Shown here: positions 15,811 to 25,002 of the stretch, piece after piece
Layout: each line of letters starts with the position of its first letter
Position numbering within the stretch: the stretch's first letter is position 1
NCBI GenBank assembly: GCA_023140385.1
Contig: JAGLLT010000005.1
Location: forward strand, 1-34,877
Reading direction: 5' to 3'
Source: Candidatus Omnitrophota bacterium
GTDB taxonomy: Bacteria > Omnitrophota > Gorgyraeia > JAGLLT01
Length of the DNA stretch: 34,877 bases
The notes under the pieces: model-generated
Databases searched by the model: none
Told to the model about the DNA's origin: nothing
Seen by the model: the letters and a program-made list of their open reading frames with translations, nothing else
Position numbers and translations under genes: made by a program

Positions 15811-15839
15811 ACTTTATCACAAAAAATTCGAGGGGTCAA
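15811..15839 (-). promoter_or_regulatory. Sigma-70-type promoter for the unknown protein/NT/TPM operon
   Basis: Minus strand TTGACC (15834-15839), 17-base spacer, TAAAGT (15811-15816). It falls in the 79-base gap after the RND gene and about 35 bases ahead of the next ATG, so the group at 13922-15776 starts here. Confidence 0.6.
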
Positions 15840-15855
15840 GAAAAAGAGGATGTCA

Positions 15856-18800
15856 TTAAAGAGCATTATTGCCATTTTTCTCAACGGTTGAATGGCCTAT
15901 GAGCTTTAGGGTGATGTCGTCGATGATGGCGTAGATGCAGGGCAGGGCGATTAATGTAAGCGCTGTAGCGCAAACTATGCCCCAGACGATTGTCAAAGCC
16001 AGGGGCTTAAGGAAGGGATCACCGCCTCCGATGCAGTAGGCTGTAGGAACTAAACCAAGACTGGTGGTAATTGTGGTAAGTATGACCGGCCTTAACCTTA
16101 ACTGGCCTCCCTTGATAATGGAATCGCGCCTGTCAACCCCTTTCCGGCGCAGTCCGTTTATAAAATCAACCAGGACGATAGAGTCATTAACGACAATGCC
16201 GGTCAGGCCGACTACTCCCATCATCGCGAAGAACCCCAGGGGCATGCCATGGAAAAAGAAGGCCCAGACTACCCCTATAATACCAAAAGGAATGGCCATC
16301 ATTACCACAAGGGGCTGAATCAAAGAGTTAAATGAAGCGGCTAAAATCATAAAGATAAGAAACATAGCCAGCCCAAAGGCTATCAAAAAATTCTTTGTCG
16401 TTTCAATGTTTTCTTTTTGCTCCCCTCCGAACTCTATCTTGCAGCCCGGATACCTCTGAGGAATATCCCTGAATTTCCCTGCTAAAAGATTATTGACTTT
16501 TATTGAAGTTATATTCTTATTATCAACTTCAGCCCTTATCGTAATTACCCTGCGGCCGTTTAAGTGGTTTATAGATACCGAAGATGTTCTTTTCTCCAGA
16601 CGCGCTACTTTTTTTAGCGGAACAAGGTGGCCATACTTATTGGGAATAGTTATTTTTTCAAAGGTAATTTCTTTATCGCGCGCCTCTTCGGGGAAGCGTA
16701 CCAGGACATCAATCTCCTCTTCCGCCTTGGTGGGCTTAATGGAGGTTGCTACCCCTCCCTTAAAGGCATATCTAATGGATGAGGCGATATCCTCTATAGA
16801 TAAATATGAACTGCTTGCCTTTTCTTCATCAACCACAATCCGTATCTCACTTCTGCCGGCTTCATAACTTGAAGCGATATCCGAGACACCTTTTATTCCT
16901 GCCAGATAAGCTGATACCTCATCGCCAATATCTTCTAACACCGTAAAATCCTCGCCCCTTATCTCAACGGCAACAGCCTTTCCTACCGGCGGCCCTTCCT
17001 TTTCTTTTTCAAAATATACCTTTTCAAAACCACTCACATCCTTTAACCCGCTTCTTAAATTCTCAATAATCTCAGATACTGTTTTATCTCTGGTATTAAA
17101 AGGTGTTAGATTAACCGTTACCTGAGCTACGTGGCTTCCCTGTTTGCCGTACTCATCAAACATCCAGCCCATCCCTATCATACCTACCTGAGTTATGTAA
17201 GAGTCAAGCTGGTCATCCGGTAAAACGGCAACCTTCTTTTCTATCTGACCGATAAGCTCATTAGTTTTATATAAATTTGTCCCCACAGGGGCTTCAGCTC
17301 TTATGTAAAACTGCTCTATTGCCTCCTCCGAACCAAAGAGGACAAAGTTCATCTTTTTTGCCAGCATAAAGGTGCCTAAAAGAATAATAATTAAACCAAA
17401 GATAACCCAGTAGCGTCTATTTAAGGCCTTATTTAACAATCGGGTGTAAGACTTCACCAGCCATTTAACGTGAGAAAGCTCCATGCCGGATTTCCCGGCC
17501 AACTTTTTACCGCGCGGGCGTTTTACAAAATCCGCAAAATGAGAAGGCAAAATAATTAGGGCCTCAAGAAGAGAGGCGCATAAAGCAATAATAACAATTA
17601 CAGGTATACCCCTAATGAATTTACCCATTATGCCGGGCAGGAATAAAAGAGGCGCGAAGGCGGCCATAGTCGTTAAAACGGCGGTTACGACAGGCTTTAA
17701 AACTTCCTCTGTGCCCTTTATAGCCGCGGCGCGCGGATCCATCCCCGCTTCCAGATAGCGGGAACAGTTTTCAGCTACAATGATGCCGTCATCTACCAAC
17801 ATACCCAGAACTATAATGAGGCCGAACATTGTAATCAGGTTAACACTTATATCAAGGTAACCCATAACAGCCAGGGTAGCGCCAAAAGCAATAGGAATCC
17901 CCAGGGCGGTTAAAAAGGCCGTTCTGTGATGCAAAAAAAACACCAGGACGCAAATCACCAGGGCGAACCCGATAATGCCGTTGTTTCTTAAGACACCTAA
18001 TCTTCGCCGTATATAATACGAGATATCGTTTGTATAATTAATTTCTAAGTTTTTAGGGGCATTTTGAATAAAACCGGCAGTTTCCCTTTTTACGTCATCT
18101 ACAATTTTAATTGTATCGCCGCTCGACCTTTTAATAACCGTAAGCATTATTGACCTGGTGCCAAAACTCTTATTTATAACATCTTCATCCTCAAAATAAA
18201 ATCTGACACCGGCTACATCTTTTATCCGCAGCCAGTTACCCATATCATTAGCGCGTATAATAACGTTTTCGATTTCTTCTACAGTATGAAACTCTCCTGT
18301 AGTCCGGATGATAATTTCTTCTTCTCCCCGCATTTTTCCCGCGGGAATACTGATGTTGCGCCTCTTAAGAGCCGTCATTATCTCTTTGAGGCTCAAGTGA
18401 AACTCCTCTAATTTATCAGGATCAACCTCCACCCACACCTCTGAATCACGCCATCCCTGACTGGCGATAGAAGAAACTCCTTTAATGTCCTCAAGTATAT
18501 CTTCCAGTTTCTCGGCACACTCCTGGAGCTCAAATTCCGTCAAATCACCACTTAAGGCTATTTTTATAACGGGAATTTCTCCCGAGGTAATTTCAGTTAC
18601 AAGGGGTTCTTCCGCGTCATCCGGCAAGCCTCTGGCCCTGTCAACCGCCTGCCGTATCTCATCGACCACCTTGTCTTTATCTTTTATATCCTGGCTGAGT
18701 TCTAATTGAATTGTGGAAAGATTATCAATTGAGGCTGAGCTCATATCCTCAACCCCGTCAACACCCCTCAGCTCCTTTTCAATAGGAACTGTTACGAGTT

Positions 18801-18987
18801 TTTCTACCTCGGCCGGCGAAGCGCCGGCATAGAAGGTACGAACCACGACCACGTCAAAAGATACATCAGGAAACGCCTCTCTCCTAATCTGATAAACAAA
18901 AATTGTCGCGAATCCGGCTATAAGAATAAATAGTGAGATTAGATTCACTAATAATGAATGTTTAACTGAAAACTCTGAAATCTTCAT
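15856..18987 (-). CDS. RND-family efflux transporter (AcrB/MdtB-like, HAE1 type)
   Basis: A proton-driven inner-membrane exporter of 1043 residues, the normal length, with 12 membrane segments in two halves and two large periplasmic loops. YAGASPAEVEKLVTVPIEKEL is the RND porter motif; TM4 contains the proton-relay pair D399-D400 in LGMLVDDGIIVAENC (AcrB D407/D408); the second half repeats the GLTGIVVNDSIVLVDFI motif. It lies 15 bases after a TolC-like gene and downstream of marR, forming a drug or metabolite efflux operon. No membrane-fusion (HlyD/AcrA-type) adaptor is present next to it, and none is fused in, which is unusual. Likely MarR-controlled. Confidence 0.93.
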   Translation of the reverse strand: MKISEFSVKHSLLVNLISLFILIAGFATIFVYQIRREAFPDVSFDVVVVRTFYAGASPAEVEKLVTVPIEKELRGVDGVEDMSSASIDNLSTIQLELSQDIKDKDKVVDEIRQAVDRARGLPDDAEEPLVTEITSGEIPVIKIALSGDLTEFELQECAEKLEDILEDIKGVSSIASQGWRDSEVWVEVDPDKLEEFHLSLKEIMTALKRRNISIPAGKMRGEEEIIIRTTGEFHTVEEIENVIIRANDMGNWLRIKDVAGVRFYFEDEDVINKSFGTRSIMLTVIKRSSGDTIKIVDDVKRETAGFIQNAPKNLEINYTNDISYYIRRRLGVLRNNGIIGFALVICVLVFFLHHRTAFLTALGIPIAFGATLAVMGYLDISVNLITMFGLIIVLGMLVDDGIIVAENCSRYLEAGMDPRAAAIKGTEEVLKPVVTAVLTTMAAFAPLLFLPGIMGKFIRGIPVIVIIALCASLLEALIILPSHFADFVKRPRGKKLAGKSGMELSHVKWLVKSYTRLLNKALNRRYWVIFGLIIILLGTFMLAKKMNFVLFGSEEAIEQFYIRAEAPVGTNLYKTNELIGQIEKKVAVLPDDQLDSYITQVGMIGMGWMFDEYGKQGSHVAQVTVNLTPFNTRDKTVSEIIENLRSGLKDVSGFEKVYFEKEKEGPPVGKAVAVEIRGEDFTVLEDIGDEVSAYLAGIKGVSDIASSYEAGRSEIRIVVDEEKASSSYLSIEDIASSIRYAFKGGVATSIKPTKAEEEIDVLVRFPEEARDKEITFEKITIPNKYGHLVPLKKVARLEKRTSSVSINHLNGRRVITIRAEVDNKNITSIKVNNLLAGKFRDIPQRYPGCKIEFGGEQKENIETTKNFLIAFGLAMFLIFMILAASFNSLIQPLVVMMAIPFGIIGVVWAFFFHGMPLGFFAMMGVVGLTGIVVNDSIVLVDFINGLRRKGVDRRDSIIKGGQLRLRPVILTTITTSLGLVPTAYCIGGGDPFLKPLALTIVWGIVCATALTLIALPCIYAIIDDITLKLIGHSTVEKNGNNAL

Positions 18988-19002
18988 TTTTGAGAGTGCC
19001 TT

Positions 19003-20490
19003 TTAATCTTTTATAATTAATATATTTTGCCGTGAAAGATTGGCAAGCATAGCGTTTTTAGCCAACTCAAGCTCTATTTTAGAAACCCGGTATTCAAAGT
19101 AAGTCAGGGCAAGATTTAACTGGGCGCTTAGTAAATCATTTTGAAATCTTATTAGCGTATCGGAGTTTGAACGGCCGTACATAACCCGCTTATGCTCTTC
19201 ATCGAGTTTTGCCTGTTCAAGCTTAACAACCTTGCTCCATTTTTCTATTTTCTCGGCGTCAAGATTAACTCCTCTTACTTTATTATCCAATTCACTTACA
19301 ATAGTAAGCTCCAACTTTTTAAGGCTGATGAGCGCCTTTTTCTTTAATAGCCGGGCTTTTTTATATTGAGATCCGGCCTTTCTGTTTTCAAGGGGCAGGC
19401 TGATATTAACCCCGAAATAATAATCGGAGTTGTTCTCATCAAATACATCCCTGATTGCCTCGCGGCCGTCCGTATCAATACCGTTTCTTTTAAAGGAGGC
19501 AACTAAATCTATCTCCGGCCAGAGGTTATTCTTTTTTACAGCCACCTCTATCTCTTGCGCTTCTACCTTTTTAACGGCTGCCAGATAGTCGCGCCTTGAG
19601 TTTATTGCCTGCTTCATATTAGGTATCAACTCCACCTTTTGGGGCAATATCTCAATGGCATCCCGGGGCGTAAAAGAAGAGGCGAAATTTATGTTCAGGC
19701 TTAGCTTAAGAAGGTTTGAGGCGCTAAGTACCTCATTTTCAGCCACCCGGAGATCAATTTTCCGGATATTCACATTGGCTTTACTGGCAAAAAGGTCGGG
19801 TTTTTCAGATATTCCGCGAGAGAAGCGGTCGCTGTAAACTTCATATAAAAACTCCGCCTTATCAAGCATCCGCTTTTTTAGTTCCACAACCCGACAGCTG
19901 AAAACGATACTCCAGTACTCTATCTCAGCTTGAGCAAGAGCCTGTTCAATTTTATTTAGGCTCAGGAGGTCTGCCTGCTCGACATTTAACTTTGCGGCTT
20001 CTACATCGCCGCGGTCAGCCAAACCAAAAAAGTTCTTTCCCACAGGCTGACTCACAGTTAAAGCTATCGCCGATTCATGAGATGGATTGAGAGTTACAAA
20101 GGCGGAGTTTACGGAGCTTCTCTTGTTCGTAAAGTCAAGACCGACTGATGTTCCGCTTCCAAATTTTTTCGAAACGCCAAAATTATAGTTGGCGGTGTGA
20201 GACTCGCCGCCCAGAAAAGATGAGGCCGCTTTCAATGAATTGTCCTCATAATCAGCTCCCGCGGAAATTATAGCATCAAAGACACTCTTGGCGTCATCCA
20301 CATCCGTATATATATATTCCGCGTCAATTCTGGCTAGTTTAATATCAAGGTTGTTTTCTACAGCAAGACGCATAACCTCATCGCGGCCTAAACTGATAGC
20401 CGGCTCTTTCGCTTCAAGCCGGCAGGCGCATAAAACCGAACTCGCTAAATATAAAACTGTAAGGATAAAAAAGGCTTTTGTAATTTTCAT
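19003..20490 (-). CDS. TolC-like outer-membrane efflux channel
   Basis: A 495-residue outer-membrane factor of the OEP/TolC family. It has a signal sequence (about 1-25) that ends near VLCAC, which may be a lipobox, then two internally repeated halves: LGRDEVMRLAVENNLDIKLAR opens the first and the NNLWPEIDLVASF motif the second, with long coiled-coil stretches such as VKLEQAKLDEEHKRV. These form the tunnel helices. It sits between marR (36-base gap) and the RND gene (15-base gap), and should give the pump an exit across the outer membrane. Confidence 0.9.
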   Translation of the reverse strand: MKITKAFFILTVLYLASSVLCACRLEAKEPAISLGRDEVMRLAVENNLDIKLARIDAEYIYTDVDDAKSVFDAIISAGADYEDNSLKAASSFLGGESHTANYNFGVSKKFGSGTSVGLDFTNKRSSVNSAFVTLNPSHESAIALTVSQPVGKNFFGLADRGDVEAAKLNVEQADLLSLNKIEQALAQAEIEYWSIVFSCRVVELKKRMLDKAEFLYEVYSDRFSRGISEKPDLFASKANVNIRKIDLRVAENEVLSASNLLKLSLNINFASSFTPRDAIEILPQKVELIPNMKQAINSRRDYLAAVKKVEAQEIEVAVKKNNLWPEIDLVASFKRNGIDTDGREAIRDVFDENNSDYYFGVNISLPLENRKAGSQYKKARLLKKKALISLKKLELTIVSELDNKVRGVNLDAEKIEKWSKVVKLEQAKLDEEHKRVMYGRSNSDTLIRFQNDLLSAQLNLALTYFEYRVSKIELELAKNAMLANLSRQNILIIKD

Positions 20491-20526
20491 TTTTCAAGTT
20501 AACCTGTTTAAAAAACACTGGGTTTC

Positions 20527-20964
20527 TTATGCTTTTTTATCATCAATAATTTTAACCAGTTTCCTCAAAATCCTGATATACGAACCGCGTTCCTTCTCTG
20601 ATAATCCCAGCGCGAGCCCTTCCCATTTTTTCCTTACTATCTCGATAATAACGATTACCGCCTTTTCTCCCTTGACGGTTAACTTAACAATTACCTCTCT
20701 TCTGTCGTTTTTACCGCGCTGCCGGCTGACATATCCGTTCTTTTTCAGGCGTTCGATAACACCGGTCATAGTCGGCACGGAAACCCCCTTTTCCCTAGCC
20801 AACACACTGATTGTACAGGCCTTAAGATCGCCCAATGTAATAAGAATAACAACCTGCGAAGCCGATAAGTTCAGGCGCGATAGCTTTCGGTCCTTAAGGC
20901 TGCGCATCAGCTTCATATACAAGAATACCATCTCCTGAGCTACCTGTTTAACGTTAGAATTCAT
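20527..20964 (-). CDS. MarR-family transcriptional regulator
   Basis: A 145-residue winged-helix repressor. The recognition helix region is SVPTMTGVIERLKKNGYVSRQ and the wing GKNDRREVIVKLTVKGEKA, as in MarR/SlyA proteins, flanked by dimerisation helices. The gene heads the efflux operon and its own promoter carries a 15-base inverted repeat immediately downstream of the -10, so it probably represses itself and the pump, and is released by a small ligand or pump substrate. Its ribosome site is AGGAGAG, 6 bases before the ATG. The divergent MATE gene shares the 123-base gap and may be co-controlled. Confidence 0.93.
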   Translation of the reverse strand: MNSNVKQVAQEMVFLYMKLMRSLKDRKLSRLNLSASQVVILITLGDLKACTISVLAREKGVSVPTMTGVIERLKKNGYVSRQRGKNDRREVIVKLTVKGEKAVIVIIEIVRKKWEGLALGLSEKERGSYIRILRKLVKIIDDKKA

Positions 20965-20977
20965 TTGTCTCTCCTAA

Positions 20978-20992
20978 TAGTTAGCTTAACTA
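20978..20992. promoter_or_regulatory. Candidate MarR operator
   Basis: A perfect inverted repeat, TAGTTA-GCT-TAACTA, placed right after the marR -10 box and before its ribosome site, so a bound dimer would cover the transcription start. Size, symmetry and AT-rich half-sites fit MarR-family operators. The assignment rests on position and symmetry; binding is inferred. Confidence 0.65.
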
Positions 20993-20993
20993 A

Positions 20994-21022
20994 ATATTAG
21001 CATACCTTATTGTTTTTGTCAA
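20994..21022 (-). promoter_or_regulatory. Strong promoter of marR-tolC-RND operon
   Basis: Minus strand TTGACA (21017-21022), 17-base spacer, TAATAT (20994-20999): perfect -35 and five of six -10 bases. It is followed at once by the candidate MarR operator. Such a strong promoter needs a repressor, consistent with autoregulation. Confidence 0.75.
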
Positions 21023-21047
21023 GGTTTGGCGCGAAATTTTATTTCTC

Positions 21048-21076
21048 TTGAATTTCAACGGGCTTTAATGGATAAT
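21048..21076 (+). promoter_or_regulatory. Possible promoter of the MATE gene
   Basis: TTGAAT (21048-21053), 17-base spacer, GATAAT (21071-21076). The MATE ATG is at 21088, so transcripts would carry a leader of only about five bases and no Shine-Dalgarno. This is weaker in both boxes than the marR promoter opposite. Confidence 0.4.
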
Positions 21077-21087
21077 AGAGCCTGATT

Positions 21088-22449
21088 ATGAGAAAAATAA
21101 ATACCGATAGATTAATCAATGGTAGTATATCAAAAAGTATATTTATCCTAACCCTGCCTCTACTGGTGCGGGCCGGGCTCCAATCCACCCAGACTATCAT
21201 TGACATCTTCTGGGTGGGCAAGCTGGGGCCCGCCTCAATCGCGGCCGTAGCTATGGCCGCCACCGTCATTATGGCCTTTTTCCCTCTTTTAATAGGCATA
21301 GGTACGGGAGCCGCCGCTTTGGTCTCTCGGGCAATAGGCGCCAAAAATCAAGAGGCGGCGGATAATACGGCTACTCAGTCAATAATCATTGCCTTTCTTA
21401 CCGCTCTTTTTCTATGTATAGTCGGCCTAATTTTTTCAAAACCCCTACTCGTGCTTCTTCAGGCAAAAGGTACTGTCCTAACAGAGGGGCATCTTTATTT
21501 AAAAATTATATTTTTGGGCGGCATCACGACCACTCTTCTTTTTTTAGGCAGCGCTATTTTACAGGGCGCCGGAGATACCCTTGTTCCTATGTGTATCATG
21601 GGTTTCTGCGTCCTGGCTAATATTGTTCTTGACCCCATTTTAATCTTTGGCCATTTTGGTGTACCCAAGCTCGGTGTAAGCGGAGCGGCTCTGGCCACCA
21701 TTATAGCTGACGCTCTGGGAGCAATTATTCTTCTGCATATTCTTTTTAAAGGCAGGTCGCATATCCATATAAGATTTGACAAGTTTAAGATAAACACGGC
21801 TGTAATGTGGCAAATTATGAAGATAGGTATTCCGTCATCCGTCCAGATGTTTTTCAGAAACCTGATGGGTATGCTCCTGATGGGTATTGTAGCCTCCTTT
21901 GGCACTTACGCGGTCGCCGCCTACGGCATAGGCATGCGGTTAAGAATGATAATTCTCCTGCCCGCCTTCTCTTTTGGAACGGCCGCGGCCACTCTGGTAG
22001 GTCAGAACCTGGGAGCGAAAAAACCCCAAAGAGCCCAAAAGTGCGCCTGGCAGGCGGCCTTAATCAACGCCTCTATTATGGCCTTTGTTGGCCTGATTTT
22101 CTTTATTTTTTCTGATAATATTATCGGAATTTTTAACAGCAATCAGGAAGTTATCACGGCGGGAGGACACTATCTGAGAATCACTTCTCTGTTCTTTCCG
22201 GCTATAGCTTTTGGTGTAGTTTTAGGCCGGTCTATGAGCGGAGCCGGAGACACTATAACTCCTATGGTTATAACAATTTTATGCCTATGCGGCATACAGA
22301 TACCTTTGGCTATAGGCCTGTCCCGTTTCAGCAGCCAGGGATTAAGCGGAATATGGTGGGCTATAGCCGCGGCTTCGTTAATTCAGGGTATTTTAGCTAT
22401 AATCTGGTTTAAGGCCGGCAGATGGAAAAAAAGAAAACTTAACTTTTAG
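21088..22449 (+). CDS. MATE-family exporter
   Basis: A 453-residue multidrug and toxin extrusion protein with 12 predicted membrane segments, driven by Na+ or H+. SISKSIFILTLPLLVRAGLQ opens it; AAVAMAATVIMAFFPLLIGIGTGAAALVSRAIGA and the repeat in the second half, PAFSFGTAAATLVGQNLGA, are typical MATE motifs in TM2 and TM8. It diverges from the marR efflux operon across 123 bases, so the locus holds two unrelated export pumps that MarR could control together. No Shine-Dalgarno is evident. The helicase gene follows 24 bases downstream. Confidence 0.95.
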   Translation: MRKINTDRLINGSISKSIFILTLPLLVRAGLQSTQTIIDIFWVGKLGPASIAAVAMAATVIMAFFPLLIGIGTGAAALVSRAIGAKNQEAADNTATQSIIIAFLTALFLCIVGLIFSKPLLVLLQAKGTVLTEGHLYLKIIFLGGITTTLLFLGSAILQGAGDTLVPMCIMGFCVLANIVLDPILIFGHFGVPKLGVSGAALATIIADALGAIILLHILFKGRSHIHIRFDKFKINTAVMWQIMKIGIPSSVQMFFRNLMGMLLMGIVASFGTYAVAAYGIGMRLRMIILLPAFSFGTAAATLVGQNLGAKKPQRAQKCAWQAALINASIMAFVGLIFFIFSDNIIGIFNSNQEVITAGGHYLRITSLFFPAIAFGVVLGRSMSGAGDTITPMVITILCLCGIQIPLAIGLSRFSSQGLSGIWWAIAAASLIQGILAIIWFKAGRWKKRKLNF

Positions 22450-22473
22450 AAAACAAGGTAAAAATACAAAATT

Positions 22474-24636
22474 ATGACTATTTATGATATATGCAAAAAA
22501 TACAAGGTTGACCTGAAAGTTGCTGAAGTCCTAAATAAACACGGCTACAACCAGCTCTATCCTCCTCAAGAAACCGTCCTTAATGCCGGCGCCTTAGAAG
22601 GAAAAAACCTTGTTCTCTCAATGCCTACCGCCAGTGGAAAAACACTTATAGCCGAGCTTTGTATGCTGCGCTCAATTTTAGAAAGCGGCGGCAAGTGCCT
22701 CTACGTGGTTCCGTTAAGGGCCCTGGCTAATGAAAAATATGAAAATCTAAAGGACAAATACTCATCGCTGGGTATTAAAATAGCTATAGCAACCGGCGAT
22801 TACGACACTCCTTCAAAATACCTGGCCTCTTATCATATAATTGTCGCGACTTCTGAAAAAGTGGACTCGCTTTTGCGGTTTAAGGCGCGCTGGCTTTCTG
22901 AAAGCCTGACGGTAGCTGTTTTTGATGAGATACACCTTTTGAATGACGCATCAAGAGGGCCGACATTGGAAGTTCTGATTGCCAGATTAAAACAATTTAA
23001 TCACGCCCTGCAAATAATCGGCCTGTCGGCCACCATAAAAAATGCCGGGCAAATCGCCAAGTGGCTTGAAGCTGAGTGCTTTATCAGTGATTGGCGTCCG
23101 GTTAGCTTAAAAGAGGGGGTTTACTTCAATGAAGCAGTCAGGTTTGAAGACGGTCAAATCAGGCCTTTAAAGCACATCTCCTCTACACCAATAAATTCCC
23201 TTTGCATGGATACGGTAAAAGAAAGCGGCCAGGTACTTGTCTTTGTCAATACCAGACGTTCCACTCAGGCTGAAGCCAGGCGTATCGCGCCTAATATCAG
23301 AGGCGTCCTGACAGAAAATGATAAAACAAAATTGGAGGTTATCTCAAAAAAAATCACCACCTCAAACCGGGAGCCGACAAAGGTATGCAAAGAGCTAAGT
23401 GAATGTGTAAAAAATGGCGTTGCCTTTCATCATGCCGGCCTTACTCATCAAGAAAGGAAACTGGTAGAAGATAACTTCAAAGGTAATATTATAAAGGTAA
23501 TCTGCTCTACGCCGACCCTTGCCGCCGGCGTTAATCTTCCGGCCAGGCGGGTAATAATCAGAGATTATAAGCGCTACGATGTCAGCCTGGGCGGCTCCCA
23601 CAGCATAGCCGTCTTTGAATATAAACAGATGCGCGGACGAGCCGGGCGCCCTAAATACGACACCATAGGAGAAGCAATAATTATAGCCAAGTCCGAGGAT
23701 GAGCAGGATGTTCTTTTTGATGAATTTATTCATGCCGAACCTGAGCCCATCATATCAAAGCTGGGCAGTGAAAACGCCCTATGCATGCACATACTTTCAT
23801 CCATCTCATCAGGTTATATATGCTCACATAATGGCCTGATGGACTTTTTAAGCCATACCTTCTTTTCTCAGCAGGAAGATCCTGATGAATTAGAGTATAT
23901 TATTGAGCGTATAATCGACTTTTTGGGCTGTGAGGAAATGATTGCCGTTTCTAATAACAAATACGAGCCAACTCCTTTTGGCAGCCTGATATCACGGCTT
24001 TACATCAAACCGCATTCAGGCTTACTGTTAAAAAAGGGCTTAGAAAATTCATCGCGTATTTATCCTTCCGCCATAAACCTCTTGCATCTTATTTGCGCCT
24101 GTCCGGATATGGGAAACCTAAGATTAAGCAAAAAAACTCAGGATGAGGTTGAGATGTTCTTCGGGTTAAACAACGAGGATTTGCTTCTGCCCTTTGGAGA
24201 GTACTTCTCGCGCTCCGACTACAGGGTCTATTTAGAAATGATTTTAACAACGTTGATGCTTAGCAATTGGATGGAAGAAACTAAAGAAGACGAGATATGC
24301 GATAAGTTCCCGGTCGGCCCCGGAGACATAAGAAGATATATTGAAACGGCCAAATGGCTTCTTTATTCTACGGAACAGCTTGCCCGCCTCCTTAAAATGG
24401 AAACAATTATACCACTGCTCCAAAAACTGCAGACGCGCGTAAGGTACGGTATCAAAGAAGAGCTTCTAAATCTGGTAAGCCTGAAGGAGATTGGGCGCGT
24501 CAGGGCGAGAAGTCTTTATAAAAATGGTATTAAGCAATTACGCGATGTAAAAGCGGCCAAAACTGAAACACTGATGAGGGCGGCCAACATCGGCAAAGTT
24601 ATAGCCGCTAACATAAAAAAACAGGTTGAAAAATAA
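22474..24636 (+). CDS. Hel308/Ski2-like superfamily 2 DNA/RNA helicase
   Basis: A 720-residue ATP-dependent helicase. Motif I is MPTASGKTLIAEL (K56), motif II FDEIH (D151-H154), motif III GLSATIK (S185-T187), motif VI QMRGRAGRPKYDT (385-397), and VVPLRALANEKYENL is motif Ia. The C-terminus has helix-hairpin-helix sequence: LKEIGRVRARSLYKNGIKQL and AANIGKVIAANIKK. This order matches Hel308 (archaeal repair of stalled forks) and related Ski2 proteins; the Q-motif PPQETVL is also seen. Bacteria have such proteins only patchily. It lies 24 bases after the MATE gene and probably shares its transcript, although no functional link is evident. It ends one base from the convergent gene. Confidence 0.9.
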   Translation: MTIYDICKKYKVDLKVAEVLNKHGYNQLYPPQETVLNAGALEGKNLVLSMPTASGKTLIAELCMLRSILESGGKCLYVVPLRALANEKYENLKDKYSSLGIKIAIATGDYDTPSKYLASYHIIVATSEKVDSLLRFKARWLSESLTVAVFDEIHLLNDASRGPTLEVLIARLKQFNHALQIIGLSATIKNAGQIAKWLEAECFISDWRPVSLKEGVYFNEAVRFEDGQIRPLKHISSTPINSLCMDTVKESGQVLVFVNTRRSTQAEARRIAPNIRGVLTENDKTKLEVISKKITTSNREPTKVCKELSECVKNGVAFHHAGLTHQERKLVEDNFKGNIIKVICSTPTLAAGVNLPARRVIIRDYKRYDVSLGGSHSIAVFEYKQMRGRAGRPKYDTIGEAIIIAKSEDEQDVLFDEFIHAEPEPIISKLGSENALCMHILSSISSGYICSHNGLMDFLSHTFFSQQEDPDELEYIIERIIDFLGCEEMIAVSNNKYEPTPFGSLISRLYIKPHSGLLLKKGLENSSRIYPSAINLLHLICACPDMGNLRLSKKTQDEVEMFFGLNNEDLLLPFGEYFSRSDYRVYLEMILTTLMLSNWMEETKEDEICDKFPVGPGDIRRYIETAKWLLYSTEQLARLLKMETIIPLLQKLQTRVRYGIKEELLNLVSLKEIGRVRARSLYKNGIKQLRDVKAAKTETLMRAANIGKVIAANIKKQVEK

Positions 24637-24637
24637 G

Positions 24638-24997
24638 CTATAGAAACTTCCAGAAGGTAATTCCCAGGACAACTAATAGCGCGGCAAAAAAGCGCAGGTA
24701 TGCTTTTGGCATATTGCCTATCAAATCGTCAAATTTGGCGCCGGCCTTTTGATTAACAAATAAAAAAAGCTTAACGGCCATAATAATCCCCGCGGTAGTC
24801 AGCACCTTTAACCATATACCTTGTGCCTTAAAAAACAAGCTAAGGCCAAAGCTTCCCGCGAATAAAAGCAGAAAAATCAGGGTTTTAAACCGCTTCTTCC
24901 TCGCCTTCTTTCTGAAAAAACCCTGAATAAATCCCGGATACAATAAGCCCACAAACCCAATCAGAATCCAGAATATACCAATAATTTTATTAATCAC
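24638..24997 (-). CDS. Small four-helix membrane protein, unknown function
   Basis: A 119-residue integral membrane protein with hydrophobic segments near 4-25, 38-57, 64-82 and 99-117 and a very basic loop RKKARKKRF at 29-37, which by the positive-inside rule is cytoplasmic. No family is recognised. The start is a GTG at 24997 with no good ribosome site, so the start is uncertain; an ATG inside is not placed to keep the first helix. It converges with the helicase gene (one-base gap) and follows the AT-rich gap after the FecR gene. Confidence 0.7.
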   Translation of the reverse strand: MINKIIGIFWILIGFVGLLYPGFIQGFFRKKARKKRFKTLIFLLLFAGSFGLSLFFKAQGIWLKVLTTAGIIMAVKLFLFVNQKAGAKFDDLIGNMPKAYLRFFAALLVVLGITFWKFL

Positions 24998-25002
24998 AAT
25001 TA

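Noticed and set aside
15831-15840. AGGGGTCAAG, nearly the core of the RAYT-end repeat
   Set aside because: There is no inverted partner, and the bases are explained as the complement of the -35 box (TTGACC) of the promoter at 15811-15839.
21495-22115. Frames on both strands inside the MATE gene
   Set aside because: They are shadows of the MATE frame, which has continuous family motifs and 12 membrane segments.
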